A stretch of 12,097 nucleotides of DNA from Rhodospirillaceae bacterium (GCA_003524565.1 DQGU01000224.1:652-12748); one strand, 5' to 3'. Shown: positions 1-6,660, numbered from the stretch's first letter. Notes: generated from the sequence alone by a model not told the origin. A program made the numbers and translations.

Positions 1-398
1 AAGAACTGGCTGTCCGCGCTGTTGGGGTCGTTGGTGCGCGCAGCGCCCAGCGTGCCGCGCACGAATTTTTCGGACGAAAATTCAGCCGGCAGGTTTTTAC
101 CCGAACCACCCGTGCCGTCGCCTTTGGGGTCGCCCGTTTGCGCCATGAAGCCTTCAATCACGCGGTGGAATTTCAGGCCATTGTAAAAACCCTCGCGCGT
201 CAGCTCTTTCACGCGGGCAACGTGCTGGGGGGCGAGGTCAGGGCGCAGTTCGATAACCACGCGGCCGGTCGCCAGGTCCATGTAAAGGGTGTTTTCAAGG
301 TCTTGCGTTTTCGCGCCGTCTTGCGCCTGCGCGGGCGTCGCCGTGACGGCAAAAGCCATCAGCAGGGCGGAAAAAAGTCCAAGGATTTGATTTTTCAT
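1..398 (-). CDS. Exported cyclophilin-type peptidyl-prolyl cis-trans isomerase, 3' end cut by window edge
   Basis: This gene catalyses cis-trans isomerisation of peptide bonds before proline, here probably in the periplasm. Translation from the ATG at 398 gives 132 residues before the edge. Residues 1-25 look like a Sec signal peptide: Lys at position 2, a hydrophobic core around 5-20, and a likely signal peptidase I site after Ala-Gln-Ala (25). The cyclophilin fold follows. FHR (77-79) and FMAQTGD (84-90) hold counterparts of human CypA Arg55, Phe60, Met61 and Gln63; the sequence reaches the conserved SQFF where the window stops. The start is backed by GAGGA five bases upstream (404-408). 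It lies 37 bp downstream of the cytoplasmic paralogue at 436-906, probably in one transcript. The compartment is inferred from the signal peptide; the family is clear. It corresponds in role to E. coli PpiA, but I withhold the symbol because the gene is partial. Confidence 0.9.
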   Translation of the reverse strand, partial: MKNQILGLFSALLMAFAVTATPAQAQDGAKTQDLENTLYMDLATGRVVIELRPDLAPQHVARVKELTREGFYNGLKFHRVIEGFMAQTGDPKGDGTGGSGKNLPAEFSSEKFVRGTLGAARTNDPNSADSQF

Positions 399-435
399 GA
401 TATTCCTCGTTAGGGTTTGTGCGTTGCCGCGTGGC

Positions 436-906
436 TTATTCGGCCAAGCTGAAAGTGACGATTTTATCCGGATTGGCAGGCGGTTCACCAACGCTGATGC
501 CATCGACCAGTTCCATGCCTTCGACAACCTGACCCCAGACGGTGTATTGGCCGTCCAGATGGGGCGTTTCGCCGAAGGTGATGAAGAACTGGCTATCGCC
601 GCTGTTGGGGTCCATGGCGCGCGCCATGCCGAGCGTGCCGCGCACGAAAGGTGCATCGCTGAATTCGGCCGGCAGTTTGGTGCCCGAGCCGCCATAGCCC
701 GAGCCCTGCGGGCAGCCGGTCTGTGCCATAAAGCCCGGAATGACGCGGTGGAACTTCAGGCCGTTATAGAAACCTTCCTTGATAAGCTGTTTGATGCGCG
801 CGACGTGTTTGGGCGCGATGTCGGGGCGCAGTTCAATGACCACGCGGCCGTCTTTGAGTTCAAGGTAGGCCGTGTTCTCAGCCGAGAGGGTGGAAGTGTC
901 AGACAA
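436..906 (-). CDS. ppiB: Cytoplasmic cyclophilin-type peptidyl-prolyl cis-trans isomerase
   Basis: A 156-residue single-domain cyclophilin, probably cytoplasmic, that speeds prolyl isomerisation during protein folding. Numbering is from the TTG start. FHRV (52-55) and FMAQTG (59-64) give Arg54, Phe59, Met60 and Gln62, the active-site set. SQFF (105-108), LDG (117-119) and the closing GQVVEGM segment follow. His116 sits where human CypA has Trp121, so low cyclosporin affinity is expected, as in other bacterial cyclophilins. I chose the TTG at 906 because AGGAGG lies six bases upstream and the protein then begins just before the fold. An upstream ATG at 972 would add 22 residues, would place that AGGAGG inside the coding region, and gives no convincing signal peptide. 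The gene sits between the unknown secreted protein (stop at 1021) and the exported paralogue, all on the minus strand. The two cyclophilins share most core residues and look like a duplication. Confidence 0.93.
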   Translation of the reverse strand: MSDTSTLSAENTAYLELKDGRVVIELRPDIAPKHVARIKQLIKEGFYNGLKFHRVIPGFMAQTGCPQGSGYGGSGTKLPAEFSDAPFVRGTLGMARAMDPNSGDSQFFITFGETPHLDGQYTVWGQVVEGMELVDGISVGEPPANPDKIVTFSLAE

Positions 907-914
907 GGGCGTCC
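907..914 (-). promoter_or_regulatory. Shine-Dalgarno that decides the TTG start of ppiB
   Basis: Read on the minus strand, a near-perfect AGGAGG is followed by six bases and TTG at 906. It makes the TTG a better start than the in-frame ATG at 972, which has no comparable site. The listed span covers the spacer and the beginning of this site; the AGGAGG itself extends to about 918. Confidence 0.7.
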
Positions 915-1020
915 TCCTGCGTTGATGTAAAAAAAGCAGGCCTATGCTGAACCAGACGCCGCGCGAAATCAATGCCGGACAGGCTTTGGCAGGGGCAATA
1001 GAGGGATTTTTTGGTGAAAC

Positions 1021-2445
1021 CTAGAAGTATTCCGGAAAGTTTCTTTCTGCTTCTTCCTTCATCTGCTTCAATTTTTGCGCACTTGCGGATGTCGGGGCGA
1101 TTTCAGCGGCCTGCGTCCAGTAGAGCATGGCGGTCGGGATTTCAAGGCGGCTGTAATGTACCTCCGCCGTGCGCTCGTAAATGCCCAGATTGTGCGGCAG
1201 CTTTTTCAGCATCATGAGCAGGCGTGATTGTAAGGTGGCCAGCTGCTGCAAATCTTCCTTGCTGGGGTTCTTTTTCGCGCTCAGCACGTTGCGGGTATGC
1301 TGGTCGATAAAATAATCCAGAAGCCACGCCATGTCGCCGACGCGGGCTTTGGCTTTTTCCAGGTTGCCGTTGTATTGCAGCAGCTCGGCCGGACTGTCCG
1401 GCGTTTGGATAATAGAAAGATAGGCCGCTTTTTCGAAATTCTCCGCCGCTTTTATGGCTGTTGCGAAATAGGGCTGGTTTTTGCGAACGGCATCCGGCGG
1501 CATCGAAAGCGCGGCCTGCTGCGTTTTCAAAAATCCCGTCAAATATTTGCGCTGGTCAATCAGCGCGGCCATTTCCTGCTGGAAAGCTTCGCCGTCGAAA
1601 ACGAAGGGCGTATGCGCCGCCTTGAACGCGGCATCCAGTTCGGGGTCGGCGTGATAAACGCGTTTGTAATCTTCAGGGATGATGGGGGCATTTGCATCCG
1701 CCTGTGTTTCCGTGGCGGTTTGCGTCCATGTATAAATGGCGGCCAGATTGCGGAACATGTCGCGGTTGGTGAAGACCAGTTTTTTGAAAGCGCCACTTTC
1801 CCCGCTCAGCGACTTTTTGATAACAGGGTGCATCGTAAATTCATAAACGATGAAATGCGCATAGGTTTTGCGCAGGCTTTGCGGCAGCGGTGTAGTAGAG
1901 GGAACCTCCGCTGTTGCCAATACCTGCGATTTGTCATCGCGGAAGGTGATTTTTCCTTCTTCTTTGGCGGTTTTAATTTTTTCGGTGGTTTTATTGTTGT
2001 TGTTCGCGGCCAGCATCATATCGATATCGATGTCTTCGGTCAGAATGCTGATGGGCGGCGCGGCGGCACCGGTTTTTTGCTGGTACATGGTAATTTTCAT
2101 GCCAAGACGGCTGGTGCGGTCGCGCGAGCGGAACAGCGCAACGCTATGCAGCGGATAGACCGTATAGGTCTTGGCCGTGTGGTTGACCACGGTGAAGGTT
2201 TTTTTACTGAAGTCGTATATATTCTCGTTCTGCCCGCTGCGGCTGGTATAGGCGTCCGGATAAAGCGTAATTGTTTGCTGCGTTGTTTGCGCGCCAGCAG
2301 CGGGCGGGGCGGCACCCGCGACCAGCTGCGTCATTTGCAGGTTTTTGTCGAAAGTGAGCGTGAGAGATTCCGCGTGGGCGGGCAGTGCAAACAGGCAAAG
2401 CGTCACTGCGGCAAAAAACTTCTTAAAAAATGACGGCACGGGCAT
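1021..2445 (-). CDS. Unrecognised secreted or periplasmic protein with a C-terminal TPR-like helical segment
   Basis: I do not recognise this 474-residue protein. Residues 1-25 form a typical signal peptide: FKK (7-9), a hydrophobic stretch around 11-21, and Ala-His-Ala before a likely cleavage after 25. Roughly residues 27-240 are rich in Thr, Tyr, Val and Lys with alternating polarity, suggesting beta structure, and contain an NNNNK run. From about 270 onward the protein is mostly helical. The last 55 residues (YERTAEVHYSRLEIPTAMLY and on, then AEIAP) resemble one tetratricopeptide-type helix pair. There are no membrane segments after the signal and no lipobox Cys. GAGGAG is only one base from the ATG at 2445 but seven bases from an in-frame GTG at 2439, so the true start may be that GTG, removing two residues. 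It heads the minus-strand group leading into ppiB. An envelope role is inferred only from export and the neighbouring folding catalysts. Confidence 0.75.
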   Translation of the reverse strand: MPVPSFFKKFFAAVTLCLFALPAHAESLTLTFDKNLQMTQLVAGAAPPAAGAQTTQQTITLYPDAYTSRSGQNENIYDFSKKTFTVVNHTAKTYTVYPLHSVALFRSRDRTSRLGMKITMYQQKTGAAAPPISILTEDIDIDMMLAANNNNKTTEKIKTAKEEGKITFRDDKSQVLATAEVPSTTPLPQSLRKTYAHFIVYEFTMHPVIKKSLSGESGAFKKLVFTNRDMFRNLAAIYTWTQTATETQADANAPIIPEDYKRVYHADPELDAAFKAAHTPFVFDGEAFQQEMAALIDQRKYLTGFLKTQQAALSMPPDAVRKNQPYFATAIKAAENFEKAAYLSIIQTPDSPAELLQYNGNLEKAKARVGDMAWLLDYFIDQHTRNVLSAKKNPSKEDLQQLATLQSRLLMMLKKLPHNLGIYERTAEVHYSRLEIPTAMLYWTQAAEIAPTSASAQKLKQMKEEAERNFPEYF

Positions 2446-2495
2446 GCTCCTCGGTGGGACGGTGTCTTGCGGAGGTGGCGGGCGAGACTTTCAAG

Positions 2496-2507
2496 CCGTC
2501 CGGACGG
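2496..2507. repeat. 12-bp perfect palindrome in the leader of the secreted-protein gene
   Basis: CCGTCCGGACGG reads the same on both strands. It lies between the CtrA-like box and the start at 2445. It could be a regulator site or form a short hairpin (four-base stem and loop) in the leader RNA. No T-run follows on either strand, so it is not an intrinsic terminator. Confidence 0.4.
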
Positions 2508-2539
2508 GCGGCCTTTGGGATATTGTGCCCCCGCTTTGG

Positions 2540-2554
2540 TTAATCATCTGTTAA
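2540..2554 (-). promoter_or_regulatory. Candidate CtrA-binding box
   Basis: The minus strand reads TTAACAGATGATTAAC, which fits the full alphaproteobacterial CtrA consensus TTAA-N7-TTAAC; the plus strand shows TTAA-N7-TTAA. It sits in the 226-bp divergent region between the secreted-protein gene and the yggT-like gene. Facing the minus-strand gene, an AT-containing ATATCC or CACAAT lies about 14 bases past the box, placed like the -10 of CtrA-activated promoters in which the box covers the -35. The match is seen directly; regulation is inferred and depends on the organism having CtrA. Confidence 0.45.
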
Positions 2555-2644
2555 ATCCGCGGAAATGCTGGAAAAATCAGCCATAAAAATAAGGGCTTGG
2601 CTGTCAAAACCCTGCATCTTTTCTTGCGGCGCGGCGGCGCAGGG

Positions 2645-2650
2645 TATAGC
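2645..2650 (+). promoter_or_regulatory. Possible -10 element for the yggT-folD unit
   Basis: TATAGC matches the -10 consensus at four of six positions. CTTGCG lies 16 bases upstream (2623-2628) as a weak -35. The predicted RNA start near 2657 would leave a very short leader with the AAAGGA ribosome site almost at its 5' end, which lowers confidence. Confidence 0.2.
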
Positions 2651-2671
2651 CTGTGGCAAAGGATGTTCTTC

Positions 2672-2962
2672 ATGCTCGTTCTAATCCAAATTCTGATGTA
2701 TGCGCTGATGGTCTATTTCTGGATTGTCACGGCCACGGTATTGATGAGCTGGCTGGTCGCGCTGAACATCGCCAATACGCGCAACAAATACGTTTATAAG
2801 TTCTGCATGCTGCTGAACTACGCGACCGTGCCCGTGGTGCGGGTCGTGCGCAAGGTGGTGCCGCCGATGGGCGGGTTCGATTTCACGCCGATGGTGATTA
2901 TTTTCGCCATCTGGCTGATGATGGAAGGGCTGACGCGGTTGGCCCAGTATGTACCGCAATAA
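2672..2962 (+). CDS. YggT-family integral membrane protein
   Basis: A 96-residue inner-membrane protein of the YggT family, whose biochemical role is not firmly established. It has two hydrophobic segments, about residues 3-33 and 72-90, separated by a basic loop. The family's hallmark Pro/Arg-rich stretch followed by Gly-Gly-Phe-Asp-Phe-Thr-Pro is visible (VPPMGGFDFTPM, about 63-74). I chose the ATG at 2672 because AAGGA lies eight bases upstream and the length then equals that of typical single-repeat YggT proteins. An in-frame ATG at 2663 has its purine tract directly against it, and one at 2597 would add a long non-hydrophobic leader. folD begins 36 bp after the stop on the same strand, so co-transcription is likely. 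I recall yggT lying near folD in other alphaproteobacteria, sometimes with a DUF167 gene between them; no such gene is present here. Confidence 0.88.
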   Translation: MLVLIQILMYALMVYFWIVTATVLMSWLVALNIANTRNKYVYKFCMLLNYATVPVVRVVRKVVPPMGGFDFTPMVIIFAIWLMMEGLTRLAQYVPQ

Positions 2963-2998
2963 AATTCGCAAATAAGGCCGCAAACAGGAGTGGGGACA

Positions 2999-3913
2999 AT
3001 GGCGATGACGGAGCATAAAACCACAGCGGAGCGCGGCATCCTTATTGACGGAAAACAGACCGCCCGCCGCCTGCGCCAATCCATCGCCCATCATGTCGAG
3101 GTTCTGGTCGCCGACCACAAAATCATGCCGGGACTAGCCGTGGTGTTGGTCGGTGACGACCCCGCCAGTCAGGTCTATGTCGCCAGCAAGGAAAAGCAAG
3201 CCGTTGCCGCAGGTATGCGCAGCTATGCCCACCGCCTGCCGAAAAACACGTCGCAGGACGCGCTGCTGGAGCTTTTGCGCAAGCTGAACAAGGATAAAAA
3301 AGTGCACGGCATTCTTGTCCAGATGCCGCTGCCGAAGCAAATCGACACCGCAACCGTGCTGCGCGCGATTGACCCTGCCAAGGATGTTGATGGTCTTCAT
3401 ATTGAAAACGTGGGGCGTCTGGCATCCGGCCTGCCGGGGCTTGTGCCCTGCACGCCGCTGGGCTGTCTGACGCTTTTGCGGAGCATTGTGCCGAATATGT
3501 CGGGGCTGCATGCCGTGGTTGTCGGCCGCTCCAACCTTGTCGGCAAGCCGATGGCGCAGCTGCTTTTGCGTGAAAACTGCACGGTGACCATCGCGCATTC
3601 CAGAACACCTCAGTTGCCGCATGTGACGCGTCAGGCCGATATTCTGGTGGTTGCGGTGGGCAAGCCGCAGCTGGTCAAGGCAGATTGGGTGAAGCCGGGC
3701 GCCATCGTGCTTGACGTCGGCATCAACCGTGAACAAAACGCCGAAGGCAGCCGCCTTGTCGGCGATGTCGATTTTGCATCGGTGCGCGAAGTCGCCGGCT
3801 ATATCACGCCTGTACCGGGCGGCGTCGGCCCCATGACCATCGCGTGCCTTCTGGGCAATACGGTGGCCGCCTGCTGCCGCCAGAACGAGCTTACTGTCCC
3901 TGAGCTACGGTAA
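2999..3913 (+). CDS. folD: Bifunctional methylenetetrahydrofolate dehydrogenase (NADP+) / methenyltetrahydrofolate cyclohydrolase
   Basis: FolD interconverts 5,10-methylene-THF, 5,10-methenyl-THF and 10-formyl-THF in the cytoplasm, feeding purine and formyl-methionine synthesis. The 304-residue product is slightly longer than most (about 285-300). Motifs in order: YVASK (60-64) with the catalytic Lys64; GILVQMPLP (104-112) with Gln108; KDVDG (128-132) with Asp131; PCTPLG (150-155); the dinucleotide-binding VVVGRSNLVGKP (173-184); LDVGINR (238-244); GDVDF (255-259); and TPVPGGVGPMT (270-280). The ATG at 2999 has AGGAG eight bases upstream; a GTG at 2990 overlaps that site and is less likely. 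The last 23 bp overlap the 3' end of the convergent icd gene, so the FolD C-terminus and the Icd C-terminus are encoded on opposite strands of the same bases. Confidence 0.97.
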   Translation: MAMTEHKTTAERGILIDGKQTARRLRQSIAHHVEVLVADHKIMPGLAVVLVGDDPASQVYVASKEKQAVAAGMRSYAHRLPKNTSQDALLELLRKLNKDKKVHGILVQMPLPKQIDTATVLRAIDPAKDVDGLHIENVGRLASGLPGLVPCTPLGCLTLLRSIVPNMSGLHAVVVGRSNLVGKPMAQLLLRENCTVTIAHSRTPQLPHVTRQADILVVAVGKPQLVKADWVKPGAIVLDVGINREQNAEGSRLVGDVDFASVREVAGYITPVPGGVGPMTIACLLGNTVAACCRQNELTVPELR

Positions 3914-5345
3914 AGCCGCGCTGCCCGTCGAAATAATACAGGTTTTCCGTCTTGATAAAATCAAGGCCAGCTTCTGCCAGTGCCTGCAGCAGCTGCGCGA
4001 TTTGCGCATGGGTGATTTTGTCGCCGTCATTGGCGGCGACGAAACGGCAGCGCCAATGGTCGCCGTTTTCCGCCTTGGCGGCGCTGTCCGGCCAGACCAG
4101 AAGTCCGCGGCTGTCGATGCTGGCAAGCTTCAGGCTATTGCTGAGCGCTTTCATTTCCGCCGCCAACGCATCCACGGGGCGCGCATCGCGCCAGTGCATG
4201 AAAACATCCACGCCGTGCAGTGTTTTATCCGCAGGCTTGGGCAGGCTGATGGCGGGCATGCGAATGGCGGGCTGTTTTGATTCTGCCGCGGTGGCGGGTT
4301 TGAAGTGCAAAGGCATCTCGCCAAGGCGTTCGATAACGGCATCGGCAAATTCCTGAGTGTTCGCCCGTTTTTTGCTGAACTGCGGGCTGAAAACATCGCC
4401 CGTATGCACGCCGTCTTCAATCGTTTTGAGCCAGGCGTTGTGGATTTTATCGGCGACGTCGCCCTGGCCGAGGTGATGCAACATCAAAACAGCCGCATGC
4501 AACAGGCCGGAGGGGTTGGCAATGCCCTGTCCCGCGATATCGGGGGCGGAACCGTGGATAGCTTCGAACATTGCGCCGTGCTGGCCGATGTTGGACGAAC
4601 CGCAAAGCCCGACGGAGCCTGAAACTTCCGCCGCGATGTCGGAAATAATGTCGCCATACAGGTTTTCGGTCACGACGACATCAAAAATATGCGGCGCGGC
4701 GGCGATTTTGGCGGCGCCGATATCGACAATCATGTGGTTCTTTTCAAGTTCGGGGTACTCCGCGCCTACGCGGTCGAAAACGCGGTGGAACAATCCGTCC
4801 GTCATTTTCATGATGTTGTCTTTGGAAATGCAGGTGACTTTTTTGCGGCCGTGTGCGCGCGCATATTCAAATGCGTAACGAATGATGCGCTCCGACCCCG
4901 TCTCCGAAATCAGCTTCAGGCATTGCATGACGTTGTCGGTCTGGCGGTGTTCGATGCCAGCGTAGAGGTCTTCTTCGTTTTCCCGCACAATCACCATGTC
5001 CATGGTGGGCTGCGTCGTGCGCACGAACGGGTGATAGGATACGCAGGGGCGGATGTTGGCGAATAGCGCCATGGATTTACGCACGGTGACGTTCAGGCTT
5101 TTGAACCCGCCGCCCTGCGGCGTGGTGATGGGCGCCTTGAGGAAGCATTTGGTGCGCGAGAGGGACTCCCACGCGCTGTCTTCAATGCCCGATGCGATGC
5201 CGCGCTTATAGACCTTTTCACCGATTTCGATGGTTTCAATCGCAAGTTTCGCGCCCGCTTTTTCAAGAATGTTCAGCGTGGCGGTCATGATTTCGGGGCC
5301 GATGCCATCGCCGTAAGCAACGGTAACAGGTGCGTTTTGCGTCAT
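3891..5345 (-). CDS. icd: Isocitrate dehydrogenase, long alphaproteobacterial type with extra C-terminal domain
   Basis: This enzyme oxidatively decarboxylates isocitrate to 2-oxoglutarate in the TCA cycle. The 484 residues divide into a decarboxylating-dehydrogenase core (about 1-345) and a further domain of about 140 residues. The long form resembles Rickettsia Icd and, in having an added domain, Thermus Icd. Substrate residues: SLNVTVRK (83-90), NIRP (97-100), RENEED (121-126), Tyr128 and Lys175. Metal ligands: Asp208, Asp232 and Asp236 (YGDIISD). The coenzyme loop reads HGSAPDIAG (264-272). Asp269-Ile270 occupy the place of E. coli Lys344-Tyr345, which bind the NADP phosphate; Asp-Ile is typical of NAD-using relatives such as isopropylmalate dehydrogenase. 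The ATG has GAGGG five bases upstream. It lies 20 bp after the nhaA stop, so co-transcription is likely. Isocitrate dehydrogenase is secure; coenzyme preference is inferred. Confidence 0.95.
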   Translation of the reverse strand: MTQNAPVTVAYGDGIGPEIMTATLNILEKAGAKLAIETIEIGEKVYKRGIASGIEDSAWESLSRTKCFLKAPITTPQGGGFKSLNVTVRKSMALFANIRPCVSYHPFVRTTQPTMDMVIVRENEEDLYAGIEHRQTDNVMQCLKLISETGSERIIRYAFEYARAHGRKKVTCISKDNIMKMTDGLFHRVFDRVGAEYPELEKNHMIVDIGAAKIAAAPHIFDVVVTENLYGDIISDIAAEVSGSVGLCGSSNIGQHGAMFEAIHGSAPDIAGQGIANPSGLLHAAVLMLHHLGQGDVADKIHNAWLKTIEDGVHTGDVFSPQFSKKRANTQEFADAVIERLGEMPLHFKPATAAESKQPAIRMPAISLPKPADKTLHGVDVFMHWRDARPVDALAAEMKALSNSLKLASIDSRGLLVWPDSAAKAENGDHWRCRFVAANDGDKITHAQIAQLLQALAEAGLDFIKTENLYYFDGQRGFTVAQGQ

Positions 5346-5365
5346 GATGTCCCTCTTGCGGATGT

Positions 5366-6577
5366 TTAGGTCTTGTTCTTGCAGGTCAGGCGGATAAGCA
5401 GATAGCCGAAAGTCGCTGAAACGAGAGAGCCGCCCAGAACGCCCAGACGCACCGGCGCCGCGAATTCATGCCCGCTGAAAGCCAGCGTGCCGATGAAAAG
5501 ACTCATGGTAAAGCCGATGCCGCAAAGCGCGCTCAGGGCATAAATCTGGTACCAGTTGGTGTTTTTCGGCATAGGGCAAAGGCCGCTTTTGACCGCGCCG
5601 AGGATGGTAAAAAAGATACCCGTCTGCTTGCCGACGATAAGGCCGAGCATGATGCCAAGCGGCAGCGGCTTGAACAGGTCGGCAAAGGCAACGCCCGACA
5701 GCGACACGCCCGCGTTTGCAAAAGCGAAAACCGGCATAATCATGAAGGCGACCCACGGGTGCAGCGCGTGTTCAAGGTCGGCAATGATATTGCGGCTTTC
5801 TTTTTTACCGCTGCCGCCCTGCGTGCCGTAGGGGATGAACAGCGCGGTGACAACGCCGGCCAGTGTTGCATGCACGCCCGATTTCAAAACCGCCACCCAC
5901 AGAAGAACGCCGATAATGACGTAAGCCGCGGTACGGCGTACGCCCGCGCGGTTCATAACGGCAAGCATCGCGACAAAAAAGCTTGCAGCGCCGAGCGCTT
6001 GCATCGAAAGCCCGTCTGTGTAGAAAAAGGCAATGATGATAACAGCGCCGAGGTCGTCGATAACAGCAATCGCCGTCAGCAGAACTTTGAGTGTAACGGG
6101 CACGCGTTTGCCAAGGAGCGAGAGAACGCCGAGAGCAAAAGCGATATCCGTCGCCGCAGGAATAGCCCAGCCGTGCAATAGCTCCGGATGGTTGTGGTTG
6201 ACAATATAATAAACAAGCGCGGGCGCTGCCATGCCGCCGACAGCCGCGAGGGCGGGCAGCATCGCGCTTTCCTTGGACGACAATTGACCGCCCAGAAGCT
6301 CGCGCTTGATTTCAAGCCCGACCAGAAAAAAGAAAATGGCCATCAGGCCGTCGTTAATCCAATGCAGCAGGGTTTTCGAAAATTCGAATTCGCCAAAGAC
6401 GATGCCGAGTTTGCTGTGCAGCAGGTGGTCATAAAAGCTGGCGAGGGGGCTATTAGCCATAATCATCGCAAGCGCGGCGGCGATGAACAGAATGATGCCG
6501 CCCGCGGATTCGAGTTTGAAAAAACTGCGTATCCACTGCGTCTTATTTTCGATGTTGTTAAACGCCTTTGAAATCAT
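5366..6577 (-). CDS. nhaA: Na+/H+ antiporter NhaA
   Basis: An inner-membrane electrogenic exchanger that expels Na+ in return for H+, setting sodium and alkaline-pH tolerance. From the ATG at 6577 the protein has 403 residues, close to E. coli NhaA, with about twelve hydrophobic segments. Counterparts of key E. coli residues are present: Asp144 (for Asp133, in AATDIAFALG), Asp174-Asp175 (for Asp163-Asp164, in VIDDLGA), Lys317 (for Lys300, in VGKQTG), and His236 (for the pH-sensing His225, in KSGVHATL). HWIND (72-76) and VGLEIKREL (86-94) also match. The frame opens at a TTG at 6613, but alignment of the first helix (SAGGIILFIAAALAMIMANS) with E. coli favours 6577. Neither start has a good Shine-Dalgarno. 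The icd gene follows after 20 bp. The upstream 83 bp face deoA and contain several dyad symmetries. Confidence 0.96.
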   Translation of the reverse strand: MISKAFNNIENKTQWIRSFFKLESAGGIILFIAAALAMIMANSPLASFYDHLLHSKLGIVFGEFEFSKTLLHWINDGLMAIFFFLVGLEIKRELLGGQLSSKESAMLPALAAVGGMAAPALVYYIVNHNHPELLHGWAIPAATDIAFALGVLSLLGKRVPVTLKVLLTAIAVIDDLGAVIIIAFFYTDGLSMQALGAASFFVAMLAVMNRAGVRRTAAYVIIGVLLWVAVLKSGVHATLAGVVTALFIPYGTQGGSGKKESRNIIADLEHALHPWVAFMIMPVFAFANAGVSLSGVAFADLFKPLPLGIMLGLIVGKQTGIFFTILGAVKSGLCPMPKNTNWYQIYALSALCGIGFTMSLFIGTLAFSGHEFAAPVRLGVLGGSLVSATFGYLLIRLTCKNKT

Positions 6578-6588
6578 GGATAATGATA

Positions 6589-6604
6589 TTGGTCTATTAA
6601 CCAA
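6589..6604. promoter_or_regulatory. Inverted repeat TTGGT-N6-ACCAA upstream of nhaA, possible operator
   Basis: Five-base perfect arms flank CTATTA. It is 12 bp upstream of the nhaA ATG, where a bound protein would block transcription or translation start. The symmetry is seen directly; the regulatory role is inferred. Confidence 0.35.
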
Positions 6605-6605
6605 A

Positions 6606-6629
6606 AAATGCAACCAAAACCGTGCATTT
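6606..6629. promoter_or_regulatory. Inverted repeat AAATGCA-N10-TGCATTT, possible operator
   Basis: Seven-base perfect arms lie around a ten-base spacer, in the middle of the nhaA/deoA divergent region. Arm centres are 17 bp apart, a spacing compatible with a dimeric regulator on roughly successive helical turns. No T-run suggests a terminator. The role is inferred. Confidence 0.4.
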
Positions 6630-6640
6630 CGCGCGCGAAA
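6627..6640. promoter_or_regulatory. 14-bp perfect palindrome TTTCGCGCGCGAAA upstream of deoA
   Basis: A continuous 14-bp palindrome overlaps the end of the AAATGCA repeat and ends 20 bp before the chosen deoA start. It could be a repressor site for the nucleoside salvage genes. No named regulator's consensus is recognised. Confidence 0.35.
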
Positions 6641-6660
6641 AATGTCGGGGGATGCCGCCC

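Noticed and set aside
929..948. Minus-strand AGCA-TAGGCC-TGCT followed by seven T, resembling a terminator between the secreted-protein gene and ppiB
   Set aside because: The stem is only four base pairs with two A-T pairs, too weak for an intrinsic terminator.
1297..2433. Long plus-strand open frame of 378 codons opposite the secreted-protein gene
   Set aside because: It is Arg, Phe and Gly rich with no family features, has no ribosome site, and lies fully opposite a gene with a signal peptide; a shadow frame.
5468..6181. Plus-strand open frame of 237 codons opposite nhaA
   Set aside because: Highly charged, low-quality translation opposite a clear NhaA; a shadow frame.
6578..6613. TTG at 6613 as the nhaA start
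   Set aside because: It would add 12 residues absent from typical NhaA, has no Shine-Dalgarno, and lies across the inverted repeat.
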